From contig JAFIFJ010000121.1 in the NCBI GenBank assembly GCA_020832085.1, positions 1 through 41,672 of the forward strand: 41,672 bases of DNA. The letters are read 5' to 3'. Shown here piece by piece: positions 25,623 to 34,147 of the stretch (position 1 is the stretch's first letter; every line of letters starts with the position of its first letter). This DNA is from Gammaproteobacteria bacterium. Its GTDB lineage: Bacteria; Pseudomonadota; Gammaproteobacteria; Pseudomonadales; Azotimanducaceae. Position numbers and translations under genes: made by a program. The notes below the pieces were generated by a model. It worked only from the letters and a program-made list of their open reading frames with translations, was not told where the DNA came from and made no database searches.

Positions 25623-28156
25623 GAGCAGACAGCGCAGCCATCGCGGCTCGGGCGCTCGCCGGTACCCGGCCATCGCATACCGAGGCCATGAGTCTGGCTA
25701 CCGAGGAAGACGTGATCGGCCTGATGAGCACCGCAGCGACCCTGCGCGATGCGGGCTTCGGCAGTCTGGTCACCTACTCGCGAAAAGTGTTCATTCCGCT
25801 CACGCAGTTGTGTCGCGATGTCTGCCACTACTGCACCTTTGCCACCACGCCCCGCAACCTCGAGCAGCCCTACCTCTCCATCGAGCAGGTGGTGGACATC
25901 GCCCGCCAGGGTGCGGCCGCGGGTTGCCGGGAAGCGCTGTTCACCCTCGGCGAGAAGCCGGAGCTGCGCTATCGCGCGGCCCGGGAAGCCCTGGCTGAAA
26001 TGGGCTACGCCAGCACCGTCGACTACCTCGAAGCCGCCGCCCGTGCCGTCTTCGAACAGACCGGTCTGCTGCCCCACCTCAATCCCGGCAACCTGACCGC
26101 CGAGGAATTCGCCCGCCTGCGCCAGGTTTCGGCGTCCATGGGCATCATGCTCGAGTCCGCTTCCGACCGGCTCACCGAAAAGGGCATGCCCCATCACGGG
26201 TCCCCTGACAAAATTCCTGCGGTGCGTCTGGCAACCCTGGACGAGGCCGGCATCGCCAAGGTGCCCTTCACCACCGGCATCCTGATCGGCATCGGCGAAA
26301 CCCGCGCCGAGCGCATCGAGTCCCTGCTGGCCATCCGCGACAGCCACGATCGGCACGGCCACATCCAGGAAATCATCGTCCAGAATTTCCGCGCCAAGCC
26401 CGGGACCCGGATGGCCAGCGCCCCGGAACCCGACCTGGAAGAGATGCTCTGGACCCTGGCTGTCACGCGCATCGTGTTCGGCCCGGAGATGAGCCTGCAG
26501 GCGCCACCGAATCTGAGCCCCGGCGTCCTGCCGCGGCTGGTGGACGCAGGGATCAACGACTGGGGCGGGGTGTCGCCCGTAACGCCGGACTACGTCAATC
26601 CGGAGGCCCCCTGGCCGCACCTGGAACAGCTGGCCCGGGAAACCTGGGGTGCCGGCAAGCTGCTGCACGAGCGACTGACCATTTATCCGCGCTATGCCCA
26701 GCACCATCGCGTCTGGCTCGATCCCGCGCTGCAGACCGCAGTGCTCCGGCAGATCGATGCCGAGGGTCTGCCCCGCACCGACGACTGGACCCCCGGCGCC
26801 GACATTGATCCGCCGGCAGCGGACCTCGAACGCATCGGCCGCCAGCCCGACCCGAAGCGGGTGAGTGCGGGCCTGACGGCCATCCTCGAGCGCGCAGCAG
26901 GGGGGACGGGTCTCGAAGAGGCGGACATCGTCACCCTGTTCGCAGCACGCGGCGAAGATTTCACGGCCGTCTGTGCCACCGCCGACGCCCTCAGGCAGAA
27001 GGTCAAAGGCGACGAGGTGAGTTTCTGCGTCAATCGCAACATCAACTACACCAACGTCTGCTACTTCAAGTGCCAGTTCTGCGCGTTCTCCAAGGGCAAA
27101 CTGTCCGAGAACCTCCGCGGCCGCCCCTATGATCTCGACGTCGAGGAGATCCAGCGCCGGGTCAAGGAAGCCTGGGACCGGGGCGCTACCGAAGTCTGCA
27201 TGCAGGGCGGCATTCACCCGGAATACACCGGCGACACCTACCTGACCATCGTCAAGGCGGTGAAGGAGGTGTGTCCGGACATTCACGTTCACGCCTTCAC
27301 CCCGCTGGAGATCTGGCAGGGTGCAGCCACCCTGGGCATGGAGATCACGCCCTACCTGGAGCGCCTGAAGGCCGCCGGCCTCGGCACCCTGCCCGGGACC
27401 GCCGCCGAGATCCTCGACGACGAGGTCCGGGCCATCATCTGTCCGGACAAGATCAACACGGCCCAGTGGCTACAGGTCATGGAGGCGGCTCACAACGTCG
27501 GCATCCACACCACGGCCACCATCATGTACGGCCACGTGGACCGCCCGGAGCACTGGGCCCGCCACCTGCTGAGGGTCCGCGACCTGCAGGCGAAGACTCA
27601 TGGCTTCACCGAGCTGGTGCCGTTGCCCTTCGTGCACATGGAAGCGCCCATCTACCTCAAGGGTCAGGCCCGCAAGGGTCCGACCTTCCGCGAGGCCGTG
27701 CTCATGCACGCCGTGGCGCGGCTGGTGCTCCATCCCCTGATCGACAATATTCAGGCTTCCTGGGTGAAGATGGGCCATCTCGGCGTCAGCGCCTGTCTCC
27801 GCGCCGGCTGCAACGACCTCGGCGGAACCCTGATGAACGAGACCATCACCCGCGCGGCCGGTGCCTCTCATGGTCAGGAAACCTCGCCCACCCGCATGCG
27901 TGCCATGATCGAAGCCGAAGGCCGCAGTCCACGGCAGCGCGCCACCGACTACGGTCAGGTCAACGCCGAGCGCGTCCGGGCCGGCCTCGGCGCCGGGGAC
28001 CTGATCCCCATCGTCAATACTCCGGCGCGGCGCTATGAACGCAAGCGTCGTCCGACCCTGCATCGGCCCGGACTCGAAGCGTCTGAACCCATGCCCTACA
28101 CCGGCTTCAAGCCCGGTGCCGTCGAGCAGGAGTTCGTGGACGCGATGCACCTCTGA
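25619..28156 (+). CDS. fbiC: FO synthase, fused CofG-CofH (FbiC)
   Basis: An 845-residue fusion of two radical-SAM enzymes that together make the deazaflavin FO from 5-amino-6-(D-ribitylamino)uracil and tyrosine. The N-terminal CofG half has its [4Fe-4S] motif CRDVCHYC (Cys65, 69, 72). The C-terminal CofH half has CYFKCQFC (Cys481, 485, 488) followed by AFSKGK. Both clusters are intact, and the order CofG then CofH matches actinobacterial FbiC. The start overlaps the cofC stop by four bases. The permease ATG follows only eight bases after the stop, suggesting one transcript. Confidence 0.96.
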   Translation: MRADSAAIAARALAGTRPSHTEAMSLATEEDVIGLMSTAATLRDAGFGSLVTYSRKVFIPLTQLCRDVCHYCTFATTPRNLEQPYLSIEQVVDIARQGAAAGCREALFTLGEKPELRYRAAREALAEMGYASTVDYLEAAARAVFEQTGLLPHLNPGNLTAEEFARLRQVSASMGIMLESASDRLTEKGMPHHGSPDKIPAVRLATLDEAGIAKVPFTTGILIGIGETRAERIESLLAIRDSHDRHGHIQEIIVQNFRAKPGTRMASAPEPDLEEMLWTLAVTRIVFGPEMSLQAPPNLSPGVLPRLVDAGINDWGGVSPVTPDYVNPEAPWPHLEQLARETWGAGKLLHERLTIYPRYAQHHRVWLDPALQTAVLRQIDAEGLPRTDDWTPGADIDPPAADLERIGRQPDPKRVSAGLTAILERAAGGTGLEEADIVTLFAARGEDFTAVCATADALRQKVKGDEVSFCVNRNINYTNVCYFKCQFCAFSKGKLSENLRGRPYDLDVEEIQRRVKEAWDRGATEVCMQGGIHPEYTGDTYLTIVKAVKEVCPDIHVHAFTPLEIWQGAATLGMEITPYLERLKAAGLGTLPGTAAEILDDEVRAIICPDKINTAQWLQVMEAAHNVGIHTTATIMYGHVDRPEHWARHLLRVRDLQAKTHGFTELVPLPFVHMEAPIYLKGQARKGPTFREAVLMHAVARLVLHPLIDNIQASWVKMGHLGVSACLRAGCNDLGGTLMNETITRAAGASHGQETSPTRMRAMIEAEGRSPRQRATDYGQVNAERVRAGLGAGDLIPIVNTPARRYERKRRPTLHRPGLEASEPMPYTGFKPGAVEQEFVDAMHL

Positions 28157-28164
28157 GCTCGGCC

Positions 28165-29166
28165 ATGGCGAGGCTGCCCGCTCACAGACTTGCGGCGGGA
28201 CTGCTCCTCGCCACACCGCTGCTGATGTTCGTGGCCCTCTGGATCGGGCCGGTGGCGGTGACGCCGGCCATGCTCTTCGATGATCCGGTGGCTCGCACCA
28301 TCGTCTTCGAGCTGCGGTTGCCGCGCATTCTTGCGGCAGCCCTGATCGGTGCCGCTCTCGGCGCCTCCGGTGCGCTCCTGCAGGCCCTGCTGCGCAATCC
28401 TCTTGCAGACCCGGCCCTGATCGGCGTGTCCGGAGGTGCGGCCCTGGGCGCGGCCTGCATGCTGGCCATCGGCGGGGCCGGCAGCCTCGCGCTGGGCCTG
28501 CCTGTCCCGGTAGCGGCCTTCATCGGCGGTCTCGCTGCCACCTTGCTGGTGTGGCGCCTTGGAGCCGTGCGGGGTCAGCTGCAACTCTCAGCCGTTCTGC
28601 TGGCCGGCATCGCCATCAACACCCTGGCGGGTGCCCTGGTCGGGCTGCTGCTGACCTTCGCTAACGACCCCGTTCTGCGCGCCACCACCTTCTGGCTCTT
28701 CGGCAGTCTGACCGAGGTTCGCTGGCCGTCGCTCCTACTGCTGGCCGTTCTGGTGCCTCCAGCCATCTGGCTGCTGGAGCGCCGGGCCGTTGCCATGGAT
28801 GTCTACCAGCTTGGCGACATCGAGGCCCGCCACGCGGGCACGGACGTCAGGCGTCTGCAGTGGGAGGGGGTGATCCTGGCCAGCCTGCTCACCGGCCTGG
28901 CAGTGGCCAGTGCCGGCATCATCGGTTTCATCGGCCTGATGGTGCCGCACTTCATGCGCCTGCTCGGGGGACCCGGGCATTCCGGCCGCTTCCTGCAGTC
29001 CGCCCTTTCAGGCGCACTGCTGCTTTTGCTGGCCGACGCCTTCGCGCGGACGGCCGCCGCACCGGCGGAAATTCCCGTGGGCCTGCTCACGGCCCTGATC
29101 GGAGCCCCGTTCTTCCTCTTGCTGCTGCGCCGCGAACTCGCTCGCGGCGCGCTGAGGGGCGGATGA
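28165..29166 (+). CDS. FecCD/BtuC-type ABC transporter permease
   Basis: A 333-residue inner-membrane permease with about ten hydrophobic segments. The FecCD family motifs GALLQALLRNPLADPALIGVSGGAALGA and TTFWLFGSLTEVRWPS are present, as is the closing GIIGFIGLMVPHFMRLLGG...EIPVGLLTALIGAPFFLLLL. Such permeases import iron-siderophores, haem or cobalamin with a periplasmic binding protein, which is not in this window. It begins eight bases after fbiC and overlaps the ATPase gene by four bases (ATGA), so it appears to belong to the F420 transcript. The ribosome-binding site is weak, which favours translational coupling. Confidence 0.92.
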   Translation: MARLPAHRLAAGLLLATPLLMFVALWIGPVAVTPAMLFDDPVARTIVFELRLPRILAAALIGAALGASGALLQALLRNPLADPALIGVSGGAALGAACMLAIGGAGSLALGLPVPVAAFIGGLAATLLVWRLGAVRGQLQLSAVLLAGIAINTLAGALVGLLLTFANDPVLRATTFWLFGSLTEVRWPSLLLLAVLVPPAIWLLERRAVAMDVYQLGDIEARHAGTDVRRLQWEGVILASLLTGLAVASAGIIGFIGLMVPHFMRLLGGPGHSGRFLQSALSGALLLLLADAFARTAAAPAEIPVGLLTALIGAPFFLLLLRRELARGALRGG

Positions 29167-29951
29167 TCACCCTGTCACATGCCGGACTGATTCGCAGCGG
29201 TCGGAGCGTCCTGCAGGACATCGACCTCGAACTCACTACCGGCAACCTGATCTGCCTCTGCGGCCCCAATGGCGCCGGCAAGAGCAGCCTCATCGGTCTC
29301 TGCGCCGGCGATCTGGCACCGACCACAGGAACCGTCAGGCTCCGGGACGTCGCCCCGGCAACCTGCCCGCCTGACGAGCTTGCGCTGCTGCGAGCCGTCA
29401 TGCCCCAGAGCCCCGCACTCGAACACCCCTTCGCCGTGGCGGACGTGGTCGCCCTGGGCGCACCCGCAACCCCCATGGACGCCCGCGAGAAAGTCCTCGA
29501 GGAACTGGGCTGCTCGGCCCTGCTCACGCGCATCTACACGGAACTGTCCGGTGGCGAGCGCCGCCTGGTGCAGCTGGCCCGGGTCCTCCTGCAGGCGGAA
29601 CGAGCCGCACACCAGGGGCATCGACCCTGGCTGCTGCTCGACGAGCCGGTGAACCAGCTCGACCTTGGTCGCTGCCATCAGGTGATGACTGCTCTGGAAC
29701 AGCGGGCCGCCGAGGGACTTGGCGTGATCACCGTCATGCACGACATCGAGCTGGCCAGCCGCCACGCGGAACGTCTACTGGTGCTCGCACATGGACGGGT
29801 GATCGCCGACGGCGACCCCGTGGCCGCCCTCAGGGAAGGTATCCTCGAGGAGGCCTGGGAGATCGAAGCCGAAGTCGAGGCGGAATCACCCGGACCCGGC
29901 ATCCGGGTCCGGGTGATCCAATCCTCAAGGGGACCCTCCGCTGCCGGCTGA
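29163..29951 (+). CDS. ABC transporter ATPase, HmuV/BtuD-like
   Basis: A 262-residue ATPase partner of the FecCD permease. Walker A is GPNGAGKSS (34-42), the signature is LSGGERRLVQLARVLL (from about 128), Walker B is WLLLDEPVNQLD (from about 156), and the switch His is in VMHDIELASRHA. The insertion between signature and Walker B (QAERAAHQGHRPW) and the GDLAPTTG segment resemble haem ATPases of the HmuV type, but iron-siderophore or corrinoid transport is also possible. Its last 27 bases overlap the end of the convergent MFS gene. Confidence 0.9.
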   Translation: MITLSHAGLIRSGRSVLQDIDLELTTGNLICLCGPNGAGKSSLIGLCAGDLAPTTGTVRLRDVAPATCPPDELALLRAVMPQSPALEHPFAVADVVALGAPATPMDAREKVLEELGCSALLTRIYTELSGGERRLVQLARVLLQAERAAHQGHRPWLLLDEPVNQLDLGRCHQVMTALEQRAAEGLGVITVMHDIELASRHAERLLVLAHGRVIADGDPVAALREGILEEAWEIEAEVEAESPGPGIRVRVIQSSRGPSAAG

Positions 29952-31184
29952 GGTCTGAGCCAGATCCCGCGGCAGCTTCCGGATGGCCACGACCAGGGGC
30001 AGCAGCAGAAGCAGGGCCAACCCCAGGGAGAGCAGCGCGAGCAGCGCAAACACCTCGCGCAGCGACCAGAGCCCGAGCAGGGCACCTACGGCGGGGACCG
30101 TCACCACCACTGCTCCTCTCGCGAGGAAGCTCACCAACGAATTCGCAGTGGCGCGATAGCGGCCTTCGAGCCGGCGGTTGAAGGCTTCCTGCAGCAGGAC
30201 GAAACCGGCACCACGGGCCACGAAGAACAGCAGTCCCAGCACCATGGCCCAGGCTGCGGGCGCCAGCGCCAGCCCCAGATAGCCCACCACAGGCAGCATG
30301 GCCACCAGCGCCAGCAGCCAGGACGCACCCAAGCGCCGCTCGAGGTTCGCCGCCTGCCAGCCGGCCACCCCTGCCGCCACACTGAAGAGCGCCCACAGCA
30401 CGCCGAAGGCCGTCAGTTCGACATCCGATTCCAGCCAATGCTGCTGCAGCAGCCAAACCGCATAGTAGGTGGTGAGGGTCCACATACCCATGGCCAGAAA
30501 CGTCAGGCGCAGCACCTTGCCGCCGCCGAGGATGCGCCCCAGCACGAACTTGAGGTTGCCCAGATGCGCACCCGCGGGCATACGCTCGACGTTCGGCTCC
30601 ACCACCTTGAGCGCAAACAGCAGCGGCAGCCAGCCCACCAGAACCTGCAGCCAGACCAGTTCACTCAAGGTGCCCAACCAGAGCACGACGCTGGCCGTGA
30701 TGCCGGCCGCCGCTTCCGAGATCGAGCGCAGCAGGAACAGGCTGCCGAGCCCCTTCTGCCGAGCCTGGGCATCGTCACCCAACTCGATCTGGGTGTCATA
30801 GAGCACGGCCACGTCCGCACCGGAAATCAGGCTGAGCCCGACACCAAGCGCCAGTTCGAACAGCGCCAGCGTGAAGAAGTCATAGCCGACGAGGAGCAGA
30901 CTGTGGCCAACCCCCACGAAGACTCCGCCGAGGATGAGCGCCATGCGGCGCCCAAACACGTCCGCAATGTAGCCCGACGGAATCTCCATCACGACCACAC
31001 TGATGCCAAAGATGGCCTGCAGCTGCAGGATCTCCGCCATGCTCAAGCCTCGATCGCCGAACAGGGGCACCGCCACAGGCACGATCACCAGGAACACCTG
31101 GAAGAACGCCATCACCCTGATGGTGAACAGGTTGCGCCTGAGGCGCCGCTGCGATGTCGGGTCTGTCGGATTGTCGATAGCCAT
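29925..31184 (-). CDS. Major facilitator superfamily transporter
   Basis: A 419-residue membrane protein with about twelve hydrophobic segments. The N-terminal half has the MFS loop motif GYIADVFGRRMALILGG (the G-x-x-x-D-x-x-G-R-R type). A basic start (MAIDNPTDPTSQRRLRRNLF) precedes the first helix. The substrate is unknown; drug-efflux-like MFS proteins have similar layouts. I chose the ATG at 31184; longer readings to 31277 would run through the strong hairpin upstream. The 3' end overlaps the convergent ATPase gene by 27 bases. A 450-base region with a hairpin and microsatellite lies upstream. Confidence 0.85.
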   Translation of the reverse strand: MAIDNPTDPTSQRRLRRNLFTIRVMAFFQVFLVIVPVAVPLFGDRGLSMAEILQLQAIFGISVVVMEIPSGYIADVFGRRMALILGGVFVGVGHSLLLVGYDFFTLALFELALGVGLSLISGADVAVLYDTQIELGDDAQARQKGLGSLFLLRSISEAAAGITASVVLWLGTLSELVWLQVLVGWLPLLFALKVVEPNVERMPAGAHLGNLKFVLGRILGGGKVLRLTFLAMGMWTLTTYYAVWLLQQHWLESDVELTAFGVLWALFSVAAGVAGWQAANLERRLGASWLLALVAMLPVVGYLGLALAPAAWAMVLGLLFFVARGAGFVLLQEAFNRRLEGRYRATANSLVSFLARGAVVVTVPAVGALLGLWSLREVFALLALLSLGLALLLLLPLVVAIRKLPRDLAQTSAGSGGSP

Positions 31185-31249
31185 GACCGCTTGCTCTGTC
31201 AGTTCGAGTTTTGCTCGTTGGTTGCTGTCTTTCCGGGACCCTGAAACGC

Positions 31250-31287
31250 GAGAGCCCCGGGGACCTTGGGGGTCCACCGGGGCTCTC
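31250..31287. terminator. Strong GC-rich hairpin upstream of MFS gene
   Basis: Arms 31250-31265 (GAGAGCCCCGGGGACC) and 31271-31287 pair over 16 base pairs with one bulged A (31276) and a five-base loop (TTGGG). Neither strand has a long T-run after it, though TGTCTTGCTGT follows on the plus strand. It may be a terminator for the upstream LLM transcript or an attenuator in the MFS leader, about 65 bases before that start. Confidence 0.5.
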
Positions 31288-31470
31288 TGTCTTGCTGTGT
31301 CTATTACGTCAGTGACGTGACATCAACAGTGGCACGATCTCCCCGGTGGGCCGTTCGACGGGACGCACAGATGCACGCCACGCATCACGAAGGCGAATGC
31401 CCCGGTGCGGGTATCAGTGCAATCAGTGCTCCAACAGAACGTGTTCACGGGTCTCTCGTCCAAAGCAAAT

Positions 31471-31520
31471 CGGTATCGGTATCGGTATCGGTATCGGTAT
31501 CGGTATCGGTATCGGTATCG
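31471..31520. repeat. Hexanucleotide microsatellite (CGGTAT)8
   Basis: Eight perfect head-to-tail copies of CGGTAT plus CG, 50 bases without interruption, in a non-coding region 114 bases downstream of the LLM gene and about 290 bases upstream of the MFS start. Perfect short tandem arrays mutate by slippage in bacteria; an effect on MFS expression is possible but not shown. Confidence 0.97.
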
Positions 31521-31633
31521 AAACCAAACCCAACCCACCGAAGGCCGCGGATCATCCGCCTGATTTCAATACCTGTCAATAATCTCTGCAGAATTTCTCC
31601 GCCAGGAACTCAGGCAGCGCACACCATCATGCC

Positions 31634-32500
31634 TCACTCCTCGTCGAGATCATCCTCGTCGTCGATGAGTTCATCCGCCATGCGTTCGAGAAATTCTTTC
31701 ACCTGACTGACGCCGCGCTGAGGCAGCAGCAGCACCAGCCGGTCCACCCCCAGGGCCTCGTAGGCTTCGAGGTCCTCGTAGTCTGGGGTCTCCCTGGGGG
31801 TCACGGTGATTTCGAGATCCCCGAGCCATTCGGGACGGTCCACGGCTTCCTCCGCAGCCTCAATGCCTTCGAGGGACTCGGACGTGGTTTCGAGGTCCAT
31901 GGCAAAGCCATACCAGCCCTGACACAGGGCCACCGCCCGCCGGTAGGCGGCCGGACTCATCCCTCCGGCGACCACGGGCACATGCCGGCCCCGAGCCGGA
32001 CGCGGCCGTGACTGGATGCCGGAGAAGCGGGTGAATTCGCCGTCAAAACTCGGTTCATCGCTGGACCAGAGTTCCCGCAGCACCTCGATGAACTCGTCTG
32101 TCCGACGGCCTCGCTCCTCGAAGGGAATGCCGAGCGCCTCGAACTCCTGCTTCAGGTACCCCGCCCCCACGCCCAGGATCAGGCGACCGTCGCAAAGCAC
32201 GTCGAGGCTCGCCATCTCCTTGGCCAGCACCAGCGGATTGCGCTGAGCGATCAGGGTGATTCCGGTACCGAGCAGGATTTCGTCGGTCACCGCCGCCACG
32301 TAGGAAAGCGCCGTCGACGGATGCAGCATGGGCGTCAGCGGCGGCGCCGGCGAAGGCGGCTGCTGAGGATCCGGCAGCACCACGTGTTCACCCGTCCAGA
32401 GCGAGTCGAAACCCAACTCCTCTGCGAGCTCCGCGACCTCCACCATGGCATCGGGGTTGGCGCAGATTCCGAAATTGATGCCGAAAATACCGATCTTCAC
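31634..32500 (-). CDS. LLM-class F420-dependent oxidoreductase
   Basis: A 288-residue luciferase-like TIM-barrel protein of the F420-dependent group (resembling Rv2161c/Rv3093c-type enzymes). Features are MKIGIFGINFGICANPDAMVEVAELAEELGFDSLWTGEHVVLP, then EILLGTGITLIAQRNPLVLAKEMASLDVLCDGRLILGVGAGY, a classic F420-LLM block. The C-terminus is very acidic (DELIDDEDDLDEE). The start is GTG at 32500, with GGAGAGAG a few bases upstream. Substrate unknown; together with the first LLM gene and the F420 operon it suggests F420H2-dependent redox chemistry in this organism. Confidence 0.9.
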   Translation of the reverse strand: MKIGIFGINFGICANPDAMVEVAELAEELGFDSLWTGEHVVLPDPQQPPSPAPPLTPMLHPSTALSYVAAVTDEILLGTGITLIAQRNPLVLAKEMASLDVLCDGRLILGVGAGYLKQEFEALGIPFEERGRRTDEFIEVLRELWSSDEPSFDGEFTRFSGIQSRPRPARGRHVPVVAGGMSPAAYRRAVALCQGWYGFAMDLETTSESLEGIEAAEEAVDRPEWLGDLEITVTPRETPDYEDLEAYEALGVDRLVLLLPQRGVSQVKEFLERMADELIDDEDDLDEE

Positions 32501-32650
32501 AGGCTCTCTCCGTCAACCTGCAGCGAAACTAGCAGATGCCCTGCGCGGGCGCCATCGCGGCAGGTGACAGCGTGGCAGCAAGCAGCGCACAGACTCCACG
32601 GCCATGGGCCTATGCCCTGCAGGATGCTGCAAAATGCCCGCGAATGGGCG

Positions 32651-34138
32651 ATGCTCACCGCTGCTGTCCATGGGCCGGGAATTCACTTGTCCTCAGAATC
32701 ATCGGTACCCGCGCACCGGGCGACGGCCAACCTCACCGTCACCGGCGCACCCGCCGCGAGCACCCTCGGTTGGGCGTCCTGGGCGGTGTTCGAATGGGCG
32801 CGCAACCCCTACGTCATCCTCATCACGATCTACGTCTTCGCGCCCTATTTTTCGACTCAGGTGGTGGGGGATCCGGTGCGGGGACAGGCCCTGCTCGGCG
32901 ATGCCAACAAGTACGCAGGCCTGATGATCGCCCTGCTCGCGCCCCTGGCAGGTGCCATTGCCGATCGCAGCGGCCGGCGCAAACCCTGGATAGCCTGTTT
33001 CGTGGTTCTGATGGTCCCGGCCATGGCGGCACTCTGGTTCGCCATGCCTGCGGGCGAAGGCATGGGCGTCGTGCCCACCCTGATCTGCATCGTCGTCATC
33101 GCCATGTGTTTCGAGTTCGGAGCGGTCTTCCACAATGCCATGCTGCCCCACGTGGCGCCCGCAACGAAAATCGGTTTCATCAGCGGCCTGGCGATCAGCC
33201 TCGGCAATCTGGCCGGCCTACTGCTCATGGTCAGCGTGCTCTACCTGCTGGCCCTGCCAGGTACCGTGGACTGGGCCTGGGTACCCTCCGAGGCCTACTT
33301 CGGCATCGACCAGAGCCGCTTCGAGGATGCCCGCATCGTCGGTCCGCTGACGGCCATCTGGCTGCTGCTGTTCGGCCTGCCGCTGCTGCTGTTCACGCCC
33401 GACGGCGCCGCAGGCGTGGGCATTCGCAGCGCCGTACGCGAAGGCCTCTCCGAGGTGCGCGCCACGCTGCGCGAACTACCCCACTACCGCAACATCGCCA
33501 CCTATCTCATGGCGCGCATGATCTACAACGACGGGCTGGTCGGTATTCTGATCTTCGGAGGTGTCTACGCCGCGGGCATATTCGGCTGGGGCACCGTCCA
33601 CATGCTGCTCTTCGGCATTCTGATGTCTGCAGCCGCGGCCTTGGGCGGCTACCTCGGCGGCTGGCTCGACGACCGCCTCGGCTCCAAACGCACCATCCTC
33701 GTCGCCGTGGGCGGCACGTCGCTGCTGCTGTGCACCGGGGTCTCCATCACGCCCACGGAGATCCTGTTCGTGATTCCCTACGATGCCAGCACCACAGCAC
33801 CCCTGTGGTCGGCCCCCTACTTCAACACCCTTCCGGAGCTGCTGTACTTCTGCAACGGGCTTGGCTTCGCCATGTTCGTCACCGTGGCCTTCGCTTCATC
33901 CCGGACCATGATGGCGCGGATATCGCCGCCTACCATGACCACCCAGTTTTTTGGCCTCTACGCCCTCTCCGGCACCGCCACGGCCTTTCTCGGGCCTTGG
34001 ATGGTCGGTGCGATGACGGCCGCCTTCGCCAGCCAGCGCGTAGGCTACGCCTCGCTGCTGATCCTGTTCGTGGTGGGATTCATCGGCATGCTGTTCGTGC
34101 GTGAAGAGCGCGCCACCTCCCATCGCGACCGGCCCTGA
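32651..34138 (+). CDS. UMF1-type (Atg22-like) MFS transporter
   Basis: A membrane protein of about 495 residues with about twelve hydrophobic segments. The N-terminal WASWAVFEWARNPYVILITIYVFAPYF resembles the UMF1/Atg22 family opening (W-x-x-F-D/E-W-A-x-x-P-Y), followed by GAIADRSGRRKPWI, an MFS loop motif, and GGWLDDRLGSKRTILVAVGG in the second half. Family members include vacuolar amino-acid effluxers in fungi; bacterial substrates are largely unknown. The start is uncertain: ATGs at 32612 and 32651 and a TTG near 32687 all lack a strong ribosome-binding site. It is divergent from the LLM gene with a short shared upstream region. Confidence 0.82.
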   Translation: MLTAAVHGPGIHLSSESSVPAHRATANLTVTGAPAASTLGWASWAVFEWARNPYVILITIYVFAPYFSTQVVGDPVRGQALLGDANKYAGLMIALLAPLAGAIADRSGRRKPWIACFVVLMVPAMAALWFAMPAGEGMGVVPTLICIVVIAMCFEFGAVFHNAMLPHVAPATKIGFISGLAISLGNLAGLLLMVSVLYLLALPGTVDWAWVPSEAYFGIDQSRFEDARIVGPLTAIWLLLFGLPLLLFTPDGAAGVGIRSAVREGLSEVRATLRELPHYRNIATYLMARMIYNDGLVGILIFGGVYAAGIFGWGTVHMLLFGILMSAAAALGGYLGGWLDDRLGSKRTILVAVGGTSLLLCTGVSITPTEILFVIPYDASTTAPLWSAPYFNTLPELLYFCNGLGFAMFVTVAFASSRTMMARISPPTMTTQFFGLYALSGTATAFLGPWMVGAMTAAFASQRVGYASLLILFVVGFIGMLFVREERATSHRDRP

Positions 34139-34147
34139 AAAGAGGGT

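Larger units (their letters stand above)
31185..31633. other. Intergenic region with hairpin and microsatellite
   Basis: About 450 bases between the MFS start and the end of the second LLM gene, both on the minus strand. It holds a strong hairpin (31250-31287) and eight copies of CGGTAT (31471-31520). Every frame through the repeat is open because the unit is six bases long, yielding artificial dipeptide runs (Arg-Tyr, Gly-Ile, Ser-Val); I see no real gene there. Confidence 0.6.

Noticed and set aside
25391..27292. 633-codon minus-strand frame across cofC-fbiC
   Set aside because: It is the shadow of the FO synthase gene.
31266..31706. Open frames through the CGGTAT array giving (SV)n, (GI)n or (RY)n peptides
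   Set aside because: A six-base repeat keeps every frame open. No ribosome-binding site or conserved sequence surrounds these frames.
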